Assembly (NCBI GenBank): GCA_020631735.1
Contig: CM036170.1
Coordinates: forward strand, 65,921,737-65,985,736
Direction of reading: 5' to 3'
Length of the DNA stretch: 64,000 nucleotides
DNA from: Saccharum officinarum
Lineage: Eukaryota > Streptophyta > Magnoliopsida > Poales > Poaceae
Below, piece after piece: positions 33,901-45,700 of this stretch. Position 1 is the first letter of the stretch, and every line of letters starts with the position of its first letter. Both the position numbers and the translations under genes were made by a program. Below the pieces are notes generated by a model, which was given only the letters and a program-made list of their open reading frames with translations, was not told the origin of the DNA and searched no databases.

Positions 33901-34934
33901 GGAGGCGCCAGCCGTGATGAGCCGAGCCAGGCGGCCATGGCACCGCCGCGGAGGAAAACTGCCACACGGGCCTCACCAAGGTGCGAACGCGGTCCAAATC
34001 GGACGCACGGGTTGGCGGAGGCTGAGGCGGAGCTGCTGGCGGACGCAATCGCGAAATGGCGGTGCGTGTGAGGAGTTTGACGCCGGCGAGGGAAAGCGAC
34101 GGCGTGCGGTGGTGCGAGCTCCGCTCTGCTAGCGCGGGCGAGACGAGCGTGGTCGAGCGAAGAGAAATGGGGCGATAGAGTGGGAGGAGGCGGCTCTGGG
34201 CGGGGGTAGGCGCGAGGCGGCGGGGGCCATAGTGGCCACGCGTTGGGCGTCGCCGGCATGCCACGCGGCGCGGCTCGCCTGACGCGGTCGGACGTGTCCG
34301 CGCGCGCGGGGAGGAGACGACGGCGCGCCGGCGTGGGCTGGGCCGAGGCGAGGCGCGGGCGGGGTCGCGGTGCGGCGCGGAGGGCTGCAGGCTGGGCCGG
34401 CTTGCGCAAGTGGGCCAAAACGGAGGCGGCGGCCCGCTAAGGCTGAGAAATCCGTTTTCTTTTATAAATAATTTTTTAAATTTTCTAAATTGATTTAAAT
34501 TCAAATTTTAAAGATGAAAAAGACATTTTCACAAGTTGTCCCCAAAACAAAAGTTGTTCAAAATTTAATTCTCTACAACTTTTATTTAGGGCACTTTTCA
34601 AAATTCTAAACAGATTTTGAATTAATGATTTAAAGTCTAATTTTTAAATAAAAACTCATTTTTCTAGAATATTTTTAAAAGCAAAATTTAGAGAGATTTT
34701 GAATACAAAAGTTGCTCAAAAAATCATGCTAATTAATTCTAAGTCATTTAAAGTTATAGCCAAACAAGTTTTACCACTCTTAGCAAGCAAATGCAATAAT
34801 TTAGGGTTCAAACAGATGTTTTTCACACTTCAATTTAATTTCAACATATATTGCATGTGATAATGAACATGTATGTGATGTTAATGCTCATGCTTTGGGA
34901 TGTTAATGTATGCTTAACACCCAGGGATATTACA
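30953..34934 (-). repeat. 5' LTR of gypsy element (about 4 kb)
   Basis: 3982 bp with TG...CA ends, anchored by the PBS at 30939-30950. Its right 1.66 kb matches 20152-21805. It has a GC-rich core (33540-34440) between AT-rich parts. Apparent ORFs in the core repeat those of the other LTR and are not genes. Confidence 0.85.
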
Positions 34935-34994
34935 GGACGAGACGGAGGGACTGGAACAAAAAAGTGTGAGACGGTAGGACGAAGTAGCAGCCTT

Positions 34995-36086
34995 AGACTG
35001 TCCGCACTCATGTTACTCTAATTTCATACTCTATCCGTCCTAGTCATCAAGATTCTCTACTCTATATCACTTTCTCTCGCACTCATCGATTCTCTATATT
35101 TCTACTCTATACCCACCACCAATAGCGGCCCCACTTGTCATTTTGTATAGATTTTATCTAAATATATCCATGTGTGATCTAGTTTTGAAAGATTTATTGA
35201 AACAAATTTAATGGTACAATCGAAATTTAATTTGGATTTATGGTTTGTCAGTTAAAATATTTTTAAGTATTGAAACAGTGGGGCCCGCACCTCCCTCACT
35301 CTTCTCTCCTCTCACACCTCCCTCCCTCTGCGCTCTCTCTCTGGCGGGCCCAGCGCAGGATAGCGCGCGTCATGGACAACGCCAAATTTGACGTGAACAA
35401 CATGCTACCGAAAGATGTAACGTACTGCGGTGCAGCCATTTCTTCCTCTATATATTATTCCAGTAACATTTGAAGATGCCTGCAGTTCGTCTTAGAAGGA
35501 AAAGCGTGCGTCGCTACTCACCACCACGCACAGCGCACGCGGGCTGAATAATATTTTGGATTCGAAGGTCCTATCCCAAATCCGTCGCACTTGGCCGTCT
35601 CCAATCCCTATAGATTAGCCAAAAAAATGACTCCTCCTCCCTTTTAGACTATCCGCAGTGGGTACTCTAAAATGATACTCTAAAGCTTTAGAGTATAAAT
35701 ATAAAGTAAAAACTGCTATACTGGGTACTCTAAAACGATACTCTATCCTTTCTCTCACTCTATATTTAGAGTGGTACTGTGCTTACTCTATACTATATAG
35801 CAGTGAGCCCCACTAGCTAAACAAAGGAAAAAATGATATAACTCATAAACTAAAAATCCAAATTAAATTTTGATTTCACCATTAAATTCGTCTCAATAAA
35901 TCATTCGAAACTAGATCACACATGGATATATTTAGATAAAGTGACAAGTGGGTCCCACAGTGGATAGAGTGAATAGAAGATGATATAGATGATGGATGAG
36001 TACGAGAGAATTGAGTATAAAGAAGAGAATCTTGCTGATTAGGACGTATAGAAGATGAATATAGAGGTAATGACTACGAATAGTCT
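34995..36086. mobile_element. Inverted-repeat (fold-back) transposon, unclassified
   Basis: Left arm from 34995 (AGACTGTCCGCACTCATG) to about 35245 pairs with the reverse complement of about 35820-36086 (ends ACGAATAGTCT). The shared blocks include the CATGTGTGATCTAGTTT/AAACTAGATCACACATG pair and the CACTTGTC/GACAAGTG pair. A second start-like AGACTATCCGCAGTGG at 35646 suggests a related smaller element nested inside. The middle (35245-35640) is unique and GC-rich in part. No transposase. Family unknown; hAT or Mutator-type MITE is possible. Confidence 0.65.
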
Positions 36087-36199
36087 TGTATCGGTCGCTC
36101 TCTCTCCGCTCCCTCTGCAACGTCTCCCGTCTCTGCATGTGTTCAAACCAAGAACCAATCCGTCCTCCGTACCAAATTATTTCTTGGCACCTCAGATTA

Positions 36200-36207
36200 G
36201 CATATTC
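36200..36207. promoter_or_regulatory. P1BS-like element upstream of the phosphatase
   Basis: GCATATTC fits the PHR1-binding consensus GNATATNC and lies about 470 bp before the phosphatase ATG. Phosphate-starvation genes often carry this site, but one such match per about 4 kb is expected by chance. Confidence 0.3.
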
Positions 36208-36251
36208 CATCTCCAAGCCCCCGCTCCGTCCCCCCGCACGCTTTGACCCAG

Positions 36252-36516
36252 AGACTGTGTTTATTCCCAAAAGCTGAAGTGTCAAATTTATTATAGTGTT
36301 ACTGTAGCATTTCGTTTGTATTTGATAATAATTGTCCAATCGTTGACTAATTAGGCTCAAAACGTTCGTCTCGCAAAGTACCACCAAACTGTACAATTAG
36401 TTTTTAATTTTGTCTATATTTAATACTTCGTACATATACCGTAAGTTCGATGTGACATAAAATCTTCTTTTTACGTGGTGTCAAATTCAGAAAATTGGGA
36501 GTAACTAAACGCAGCC
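36252..36516. mobile_element. hAT-like MITE in the phosphatase promoter
   Basis: About 265 bp with ends GACTGTGTTTATTCCC and GGGAGTAACTAAACGCAGCC (imperfect inverted repeats). Shares the core blocks TTGTCCAATC, GACTAATTAGGCTC, TTCGTCTCGC, AATTAGTTTTT and TATATTTAATAC with the elements near 42384 and 48969. It ends about 157 bp before the ATG at 36674. Confidence 0.7.
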
Positions 36517-36673
36517 AGAAAGTCTGATCCATCTCCGAGCACGAAGTCGAACACGCGATCCCATTCCCGTTCTCTCGTCCAGCAAGCCGCGGCGCCAAGC
36601 CTAGAAGCAGAGCACGGAACACAGGACGCCAGGAAGAGGAGGCACTGCCGTCCTCACGCCGCCGCCGCGGGGA

Positions 36674-39600
36674 ATGGGGCGGCACGGCGTGGACCAGATC
36701 GGCGCCGTGGCGGCGTTCGCCTGGGTCGCCCTCCTTCCCCTGCTGCTTGTGGGCGTCGTGTGCCCGGGCGCCCAGGCCGGCCAGACAAGCGAGTACCGGC
36801 GCCAACTCGGCTCCGCCATCGACATGCCACTCGACGCCGATGTCTTCCGCCCTCCCCCGGGCTACAATGCGCCCGAGCAGGTAAATCGCTCGATAGGAAT
36901 ATGATGGCCCCCGTGTTATGCTCATCACGACTGTTTTCTTGACTTCAGAGTATGTAAACTGTTCGCGTCCGGTAGCACACGGGTTTGTTGCTCCGTAGTG
37001 GTCGCTGCGACGTGAAAGGCACGAGTCGCCGGAGTCGGTAGAGTGGATTGCCATGTTCTGCAGAATCTTTGATGCTTCCAGGGAATCTGTATTTTGTTTG
37101 TCAGCTTCTGTTTGATTATATTCTGCAGTTGTCGTTAATCTCGATCGTTTGTATGTAGTATGCTTGTTATTTTAAATCCGTGCTAGTTACATGCTTCCCT
37201 TGTGAATACTAGCTAGGCCGAGACAAGAAAATTCTTTCCCAATAGTACATGTTTGGTTCCTTTGGAACTTCCCTCCGATTAGTCACACTATGTTCTTGAA
37301 TTCAAATATTTCCATCTGAAAATCTATGCCCTTTTAGTGGACTTGCATGGTTTGCCCGCATAAGCTCCTGTCAGCTATCCTACTGAAAAGCCTTTTGAGA
37401 CCATTTTAGAATGTTTTCTAGAACCCATAGGCCACAACAGGTAGTCATTGTCCATTTTGTCTTACTAATCTAACATCCTTTGTCACTAAAAAAAGATGAT
37501 GTTCCTGTGGTTTCCTTTACACTGAGTGCTGAGCTCTGCATTTTAGAAAAACTGTATTCTATCCATTTTTATCTTCTAGTAATTCCCAAGTTTTTCACTT
37601 TAGATGGCCATTTATCTGCTAGTAGTATTTCGTTGGCCTGTGCTATGTTCTTAGCACGTTTTGATCGAACCAACTTCATGATTGCAATTTGCAAGTTACA
37701 GATTTATACTGCATCCATGAAAGTGTAGGGTCTTTTTCACTGCTTCTTATATGTATTTTTCGCTTTTCAGGCTACTTTTGCATCCTTAATCCCAGGTCAC
37801 AAATTAAACGTTAAGAGCTCAGTGCTCTTGAATTAGAAATACTGGTTCTGTACCACCTTTTTGCCAATTTGTTTTGCTTTAGGGCCTGTTTGGTTCACCC
37901 CTCCTAAAGTTTAGTAGTCACTTTTAGTCACTAAAATGCCAAACACCCCCATTAGTTTAGGGGTCACTAAAGTTTAGTGGCTTTTAGTCACCAAGGGGTA
38001 GTTAAAAGTGACTAAAGTGTACATGGGACAGCTGCTTTAGTGGATGGAACCAAACAGGGGTCACTAAACTTTAGGGGCCACTAAACTTTAGTGGGTGGAA
38101 CCAAACAGACCCTTAGTCATTCTTAAAGTTACCAAGAACTTCTAGAGTAGTCTTCCATCATATATATTTATGTTCGAATTTGACCGTTACTTATAGGCTG
38201 TAGGACACCTTTTGTGGACTTCTTTGTGTTTACTTTTGTCCTAACCTTTTTGTTCTTGCTTCATCTTACTCCATAGAATTATTAAATATTACAATGCCTT
38301 TTGCACAAGGCTGACGTCCATTCCCTTTTTTTTTCTATGCTGTTGTGCTCACATATAGTCAGTGGGGTATCTCCACTCTGATGCTGATTGATTTTGTGCT
38401 GTCAAAGGTTCACATCACACAAGGCAATCATGATGGCACAGCCATGATAATCTCATGGGTGACAACAAGTGAGCCTGGCTCGAGTGCTGTGATCTACGGG
38501 ACTTCAGAGGACAACCTCAACTATACTGCAAATGGGAAGCATACTCAGTATACTTTCTACAACTACACCTCAGGATACATTCATCATTGCACAATCAAAA
38601 AGTTGGAGGTCACCATCTCATCAGAATTTTGGTCGTACATATGTTTGTTTCTTCCTCATATAGAATCTCACTTGGATACCCATCTTTGTTTCAGTTTGAC
38701 ACAAAGTATTACTATGCTGTTGGGATTGGACAAACGGTGAGGAAGTTTTGGTTTATGACCCCTCCAGAAAGTGGCCCAGATGTTCCATATACGTTTGGTC
38801 TCATAGGTGCTTCCCAATATGATGAGGCTATGACTTTATTGATCATCGCTGAAATCTAGGATTTATTATATTACTGAAACTTGACAATTCTTTTCAGGTG
38901 ATCTTGGTCAGAGCTTTGATTCCAATGTTACGCTGACTCATTATGAGTCCAATGCAAAAGCACAGGCAGTGCTTTTTGTTGGGGATTTATCATATGCAGA
39001 TAACTACCCATACCATGATAATGTGAGGTGGGATACATGGGCAAGATTTGTAGAGAGGAATGTCGCATACCAGCCTTGGATCTGGACTGCTGGAAATCAT
39101 GAGATAGATTTCGCTCCTGAACTTGTATGTAGTATTATCCTCTACATTATTTCATATGCTATATGTTTCAATGGGTGTGTTGGCAGTTCAAAAAGTAGAT
39201 ATTCCACTAGAGCCATGTTATGGGCGTTGAAATGTTCATTCAGTTGCATACATTTGCAGGGTGAAACAAAGCCATTCAAGCCATTCAGCCACAGGTATCC
39301 CACACCCTACAAGGCTTCTGGTAGCACGGCACCTTACTGGTATTCCATCAAAAGGGCCTCAGCCTACATTATTGTCTTGGCATCATACTCAGCATACGGT
39401 ATGTGTATGTTGGACTGATGTTGTGTTTTAGTCCTTTTATTGCAAGTATGCACTATGCCAGTGAGAATTTGATATAAGATAATTTGGTCATATGCTTCAT
39501 TTGGGTAAAATAATACACTGTCAATATGCACATATGTGCTTGTTGCTACTAGCTAGAATGAATTAGGGTTATCTATAAATGCTATTGTTCCTTTTCCAGG

Positions 39601-40556
39601 AAAATACACTCCTCAGTACAAGTGGCTTGAAGCTGAATTTCCAAAGGTCAACAGGAGTGAAACACCATGGTTGATTGTACTCATGCATGCTCCATGGTAC
39701 AATAGCTATAACTATCACTATATGGAAGGTGAAACCATGAGGGTGATGTATGAGCCATGGTTCGTGAAGTACAAAGTTGACGTTGTGTTTGCTGGACATG
39801 TCCACGCCTACGAACGCACAGTAAGCAGCTCTGTACTATCAAATTCTTCTGCTGCAAATGATTGATTTTTTTTTTCACACTGCTATGGACTTCTGAGAGT
39901 TATAATAGGATTTAGTGTTTGTGCGTCGGTGAGGCTTTCCTAGGCTGTAAACCTAATGAATATAGGCACCGAACCTCTAAAAAAGAACTCCTGCAACTTG
40001 TTTGTGTATATGTTTGTCGCCATATCAGTGAAAGCTTTCAGCTCAACTTGCTAGGCGGTACTCTGGTTAGAACAATATCATAATGCTGAGTCTTTGACGC
40101 TGAATGTTGTTCTCTGATTGCAGCACAGGATATCAAACGTGGCATACAACGTTGTGAATGGCCTGTGCACTCCAATCCCTGATCAATCGGCCCCAGTCTA
40201 CATCACCATTGGTGATGGAGGGAACCAGGAAGGACTGGCTACCAAGTAAGACTCTACTGCATTTCCAGATCCTGAGCTTCGCGAAGATAACTTGTTCATA
40301 TTTCCCTCATGTCCTGACCAAACAATGCGTTGGCTCTGCTCGGGAAAAAAATCACAGCATGTCGCGGCCGCAGCCGAGCTACTCGGCCTTCAGGGAGGCG
40401 AGCTTCGGGCACGCCATCCTGGACATCAAGAACCGGACGCACGCGTACTACACGTGGCACCGCAACCAGGACGGGAGCGCGGTGGCCGCCGACTCCATGT
40501 GGTTCACCAACCGGTACTGGGAGCCGACGGACGATTCGGCCGACGATTTCCAGTGA
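36674..40556 (+). CDS. Purple acid phosphatase (8 exons)
   Basis: Exons 36674-36880, 38408-38608, 38695-38806, 38898-39124, 39260-39398, 39600-39820, 40124-40245 and 40358-40556 join in frame with GT-AG introns to 475 residues, the usual length of high-molecular-weight plant PAPs. An N-terminal signal peptide (about 1-35, ending PGAQA) predicts secretion. A fibronectin-III-like domain follows, then the metallophosphatase domain. All dimetal ligands are visible: D175 (GDLG), D203 and Y206 (GDLSYAD), N240 (GNHE), H325 (VLMHAPWY), H362 and H364 (GHVHAYER). It hydrolyses phosphate monoesters with an Fe(III)-metal(II) centre. PAPs of this type commonly serve in phosphate scavenging at the root surface. 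The gene looks intact. The last-exon boundary (40245/40358) was chosen because it restores the family sequence. Confidence 0.93.
37882..38112. mobile_element. Tourist-like MITE in phosphatase intron 1
   Basis: 231 bp with terminal inverted repeats GGGCCTGTTTGGTTC / GAACCAAACAGACCC and TTA duplicated at 37879-37881 and 38113-38115. Both fit PIF/Harbinger-derived Tourist elements. Internal AAAGTTTAG/CTAAACTTTA repeats make it a near-complete hairpin. Confidence 0.9.
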
Positions 40557-41027
40557 GGACGAGAGCTGCAGCTGGTTATTCGTTGCGGTTCCTCACGACC
40601 AATAAGCATTGCCCCGATTACACGAATTGAAGCCTCCGAACTCCGAAACTCCGATGCAGGCCTCTGTCCGTTCTTGTCAGCTCTCCCTCTCCTTGGTCGT
40701 TGCTCGTGCTCTCTTGGAGAGAAAAACGTGTGAAGAGTAAAACGGACGGAGCGCCGATTGTGTACAGAACTCACGTGCACAGCATACGTTGCCGATCGCA
40801 GTGGTGACCTGTAAAGACACTGTTGGACTGTGGACGTGGTGTGCGAATCGCTAAGCAGCGTGTACTCGTCTAGGTGCTTGGTCATTGGTCAATAATACCC
40901 TGCTTCCTTATAAAAACTAATAATAATACCCTGCTTTCGCGGCATTGCAAATTGCAGCGTTAATCTGAGGGAATTCTGGCCGTTATCTCTTTGTTCAAGC
41001 GGCCTAGCTGACTAGCATTCTCAAAAG
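40557..41027 (+). other. Phosphatase 3' UTR and downstream
   Basis: The first about 350 bp probably form the 3' UTR. AATAATA-rich signals near 40880-40925 could support polyadenylation. No further gene. Confidence 0.45.
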
Positions 41028-41034
41028 AAGAAGA

Positions 41035-41081
<47 letters not shown>
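41028..41081. repeat. GAA/GA microsatellite
   Basis: A short AAG-repeat run changes into about 20 GA dinucleotides. Confidence 0.97.
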
Positions 41082-41084
<3 letters not shown>

Positions 41085-41459
41085 CTGAGGTTTAAATACC
41101 ATATGTATTAGGAACTAATTTGCAAAATATGGTGGAGATAAAATAGGAACGCAGAAGGACATGGAGATATGGACTAGAAAACCTTTTCCCAACCAATTCT
41201 TCTCCGTGTTCTTCACTTCTAGCTCAAAGATCATGAAATCCTTTAAATGTCTCCAATGAATTAATTAATAGAGTAAAAATCTGATTCACCCCTTTAAACT
41301 AGTCGTTAAATTTGAAAGACAGTCTCGAACTTCAATACCGGACAATATACACCATATAATTCTTAAAATCATATAAATACACCACTTGACCATTTCAATG
41401 TGGTTTCTTGAGTGTTTTTCCTAGTATGGTAGTGGGGCTTGCCTATCATTTATCTCTCT

Positions 41460-42260
41460 CTCTGTGTCTCATATAAAAACATAACTTTTTCACGTGAAGT
41501 CGTATGCTTTATATCAAAAGATGTAGACCTCAACACGATCTACAACTTTATAGCTGATACATTTTTTATTTAATATATTTTAGAGGATTAAATAACTTTT
41601 TAAGTTATCAGATTTTTAAATTTCAATTTTTGAAATTTTCAAATGACCTTGGATATTGATATGGTCTATATCGAAGTTATAGTTCCCAGTAAGATCTGTA
41701 ACTTCGTAGTTGATGATTTTTTTATGTAAGATCGTTTAGAAGCCCAAATATTCATTTTAAGTTCTCTAGTTTTGAAATTCATTTTTTTTTCAAATGACCG
41801 CTAAAGTTGACGTTGTCGACACCAAAGTTATAGCTCTCAACATGATCTAACCTTGTAGTTGTCAACTGTTTTTATTTGATTTCATTTACCGGCTCATTTT
41901 TTTGTGGTTTAAAAGATCAAAGAAATTGAATTCAAAATATGAGAATTTAAAACAATTATTTGGACATCTAAACGACCCTAGATAAATATCATCAACCACA
42001 AAGTTACAAAATGTATTGAGAGCTACAATTTTGATGTAGACCACGTCAACATTTGAGGTCGTTTGAGTTTTTTTAAAGTTGAATTTCAAAATTAGAGAAC
42101 TTAAAACAAATATTTAAGCCTCAAAATGATCTTAGATAAAAAAAATTGTTAACTACAAAATTGTAGATCATACTAGGAATTACAATTTTATTGTAGACTG
42201 TGTCAGTATAATGTCATTCAAAAAATTAAAAAATAAATTCTAAAATCTCATTTAGAGATA
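41460..42260. repeat. Inverted modular repeat, unclassified
   Basis: Diverged modules of roughly 165 bp (blocks like AGTTATAG...CTCAA, GATCTACAACTTT and TTTTAAGTTCTCTAG) run forward in 41460-41880 and inverted in 41886-42240, where GAGAACTTAAAA and ACAAAATTGTAGATC appear. Together they make a long imperfect palindrome. No ORF. This may be an old fold-back transposon. Confidence 0.55.
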
Positions 42261-42359
42261 ATAATATTATATTAGTCGTTGAATTTAAAACATAAATGTT
42301 ACTAATATTTTTATTTTTTTATAAATCTTGAATATATCAACATCGAACATCGAAGTTTA

Positions 42360-42580
42360 GACACTGCAGAGTATTGTACGGGCTAAGTGAGTGAAAAGTT
42401 ACTGTACACCTTTCGTTGTTATTTGGTAAAATTTATCTAACCATGGACTAACTAGACTTAAAAGATTCGTCTCAACATTTACAGACAAACTATGTAATTA
42501 GTTATTTTTTTACCTATATTTAATGCTCCATACATATATCTAAAGATTCGATGTCACGGTGAAACGGGAAATATTTTGGG
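42360..42580. mobile_element. hAT-like MITE remnant upstream of the WD40 gene
   Basis: Contains the family blocks GTTACTGT, ATCTAACCATGGACTAACTAG, AAAAGATTCGTCTC, GTAATTAGTTATTTTTTTACC, TATTTAATGCTCCATAC and GATTCGATGTCAC, as in 36252-36516 and 48969-49208. Ends are indistinct. About 200 bp before the ATG at 42782. Confidence 0.65.
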
Positions 42581-42781
42581 TTTGAACGGGAGGTGAACTG
42601 GCCCAAACTCCGTCGTGCGCACGGACACGGGACACGAAACAACGACTTCTTGCAGCACACGCCCGTACGACCGCCCGAAGTGCCCGAGTCCCCGAGATCC
42701 GAGCCCCCGCCCGGCCTCGCCCCTGATCTCTCCCCGGGGCGCGCGCGAGCGACCGGCCACGCGGCCGGCGAGACGGAGGAG

Positions 42782-45700
42782 ATGGCTGCCGCCGACTCGG
42801 CCACGGCCTCCTCCTCCTCCTCCCCGGAGTGCCCCGCCGCCCCATCCATGCCGACGGACCCTGACTTCCTCAGCTGCGTCCTACAGCCACCGACCTCCTC
42901 CTCGTCCCGCCCCGACGCCGATTACGCTGCCCTCCGCCGCCTCCTTCTCCGCCGCAAGCCCCCTCCGCCCTTCAGCACCGAATGGTACGTAGGCGTACCC
43001 CCGCTTCTCAGATCCCCCTCGTTCATATCGCATTTAGCTTTGGGGAATGGATGAATTCGACTCATTGGTGGTCGCGGGAGGCCTTCCTGCGTGCAGGAGT
43101 GGCGGTGCAACGGCAAGGGCTATGTCGCCTACCGCAACTTTCTCCTCCGGCGCATCGACGGCGGCAGCGCCCACAGCACGCCCAGCAACAGGTTGGTGCG
43201 CTTTAGATCTTTTTTTTTTTCGTCTGTCGTTGCCTTGCCTGCCCTGTCGCTGCCTGCAGCCAACAAAATGAGACCAATGTTGCTGTGCTCGCGTGGCTTG
43301 CTCTAATTGCGTTGTTAGTTTGTTGGCCATGCTAGTTCACTGGCAGTATTTTGCTCTCAACCTTAATCTTTTGAATACATGTTGTGACCGAAAAGTTAAG
43401 GTGAAATGTAACCATGATAGTTATCATAACATCTGTAATTGATCAGTGGAAGGTGGGCTCCCTCTCCCGTACATGCTACACTCTCCGAGGCAGACAGCTG
43501 GAGTTATATGCGGGTATGTTTCATCTAATTTTACTCTCTCTGTTTTACCTCATACTTTCAAGTTTCATATTTTTAGATTGTGCGAAGTGGCTTTTGTGGA
43601 TAATTTTACGCAGGTGATTGATATAAATAGGAAAATTTATGCAAGAGATGCTTTAAACTTTTGTGCAACATGTTTGATGTAGGACTTGAGAAGTAACAGC
43701 GGAGTGTTAAGACGCACCGTAAGTATTGGCTCAAAGCAGAGTGATACTGAACGGCATGTCAGATTTGCTGAGCCTGCATACTCATTTGTTGGAATGCATT
43801 GCATCTTTGACAACTGCAAAGCCTCAGGTTTTTTCTTATGAACCCATGGTCATGCCATGTGTTTCTTCTGTTTCAGCGATCGAGTGTTTTTGTCTGAAAG
43901 ATTTGGTTAGTATACCAGTCTTCTCATTAATGACTGATTTTATTCTTGGCAGTTACGATATTGAAATTTGGCCGTGCAAGTTCCGATCTGCTTGCATATG
44001 GTGCGGCAGATGGCAGCTTGACAGTCTGCCAGGTTTCTGAGCCACCATCTGTTCTTCAAAAAATGACAGGGCATTCTAAAAATATCACAGGTTAGACTAC
44101 ACATAATTTTGCTAGTAAAGCTATCCTCTTGTATCTACCTCCATTTGTCACAATGAAAGTCAACAAAGAGTTGCTACATATTACCAAGATTTTCCCTCCT
44201 ATTTCAGAAATCACTAGTTCTGTTAAGTTGATTTCCAAGTATTAATACCTGCTATTCTGATCATGAGGAAACTCATGTATTGCTGAGCATATAATATTTT
44301 TTCTTGAACGTTGAGCATATAAATTGGTTTACAGAAGTAATACATTTGCTAATTGAATGTGGGTTTTGCCATAACTAGAAAAAGTATAAGATATGGGAAC
44401 TTTTCTATAATTTTTTCTTGAACTGTGCAGGAGAACTACGTGTCATTTCATTAATAAGAAGATAGAAATACAAAGGAAAGGGGCGAAGTGCCTTTTCCAG
44501 ACCCTCCAAAAACAACACACACACACAGTGACACAGAAATGCACCACACAAAACAAAAAAAAACGACCACCAACAGCCCCTCAATTAAATAAAAGGTTTA
44601 GTTGGATCAGGGCAAGTGACCTCGAGAGCAACTCTTGGAGCGCTAAAGCACCAGCAGAACACCATAGGCTGCTCTCATACACAATAGCCTGCAGGACAAC
44701 TTCTAATCTCGGCCTTGCTCCTTCAAAAACACAAGCATTCCAAAGTTCCCAAGCAATTAAGACAATTAGAGAATTGAGGCCTTCTCTCACTTTCTTAGGA
44801 ACCCCTTTGCAGCACTGCACACCAGCTAGAAAATATAGTTGCATCTGGGCTTGGCACAAGGTTGGCCATGCTGAGTTTATGAAGAATCATGGTCCAGACT
44901 TGCCGTGAGAAAACACAAGAGATAAGAACATGCTATATCATTTGTTTCATAGGCTTGGTCACAAGCGGACAGTCAGCAGGATGAGGTAGTCGGCGCTCAG
45001 TCGAAATACATTAGAAATGATGAATTCAAACTTCAGTTTCCTATCTATTCCTTCATTCCTTATCTAGTTATCTTGTGTCTCGTGATTTTCAAATTCTGAC
45101 CACATTACAGATTTTGATTTTTCATCTAATAACCAGTACATAGCTTCATGCTCTCTGGATAAAACTTTACGAGTATGGGAAATCTCTAAAGGCACATGCA
45201 TCAGGGTCATCTATGGAGTTTCTTCCCAGCTATGTATCTGTTTTCATCCTGTAAGTTCCAACTTAGCACAATTTACAATTTGTTTCTAACCCTTTACTTA
45301 TTTCGTTGGTGCTATCTCCCTATACCTCTGTTGCTAATATTTCTTTGTATGGGAATCATTATGAATTCTCTTATGGACTGCTTTGTTGCAGGTGAACAAT
45401 AATTTGCTTTTAGTTGGCAATGCAAACAAGGAAATCAATGTAAACTTCTTCGCCTTTTGCTCCTGAAGTCCAAAATTTATATACTGTTATTCTATGTCCA
45501 ATATGTTGCTTGTTGCTTGTGCCTCTTATCTAATATCTATGGGTCAATAACAGTGGAAAACAAAGTATCTGTCTTCTGCTATTTCTTTTGATATGGATGA
45601 TGTACTTACTGTGTATTGGTTAACAAAAATCATGTAAAACTGTGACCAGCACTTTTTTCCTTGCCCCCATTCGTTTTTCCCACCTTGTGATCCATTTATC

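Larger units (their letters stand above)
20152..34934 (-). mobile_element. Ty3/gypsy chromovirus (Tekay/Del-like), decayed and nested
   Basis: Minus-strand element. The 5' LTR is 30953-34934 (TGTAAT...GTTACA, 3982 bp) and the PBS is at 30939-30950. An extra ORF starts at 30162, gag-pol with a C-terminal chromodomain runs 26284-21801, and the PPT is at about 21806-21822. The 3' LTR is 20152-21805, which lacks its distal 2.3 kb. A Sirevirus solo LTR (26656-29162) is nested inside. The long TGTAACACCC-type LTR, the chromodomain and the pol sequence point to the Tekay/Del chromovirus clade (inference). A target duplication cannot be verified because the left end is truncated. Many nonsense changes make it non-autonomous now. 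Confidence 0.9.

Noticed and set aside
35270..35473. 67-residue ORF between the fold-back arms
   Set aside because: Low-complexity start and no recognisable motif; it lies inside the inverted-repeat element.
37480..37728. 82-residue ORF in phosphatase intron 1
   Set aside because: Lies wholly within a GT-AG intron and has no recognisable motif.
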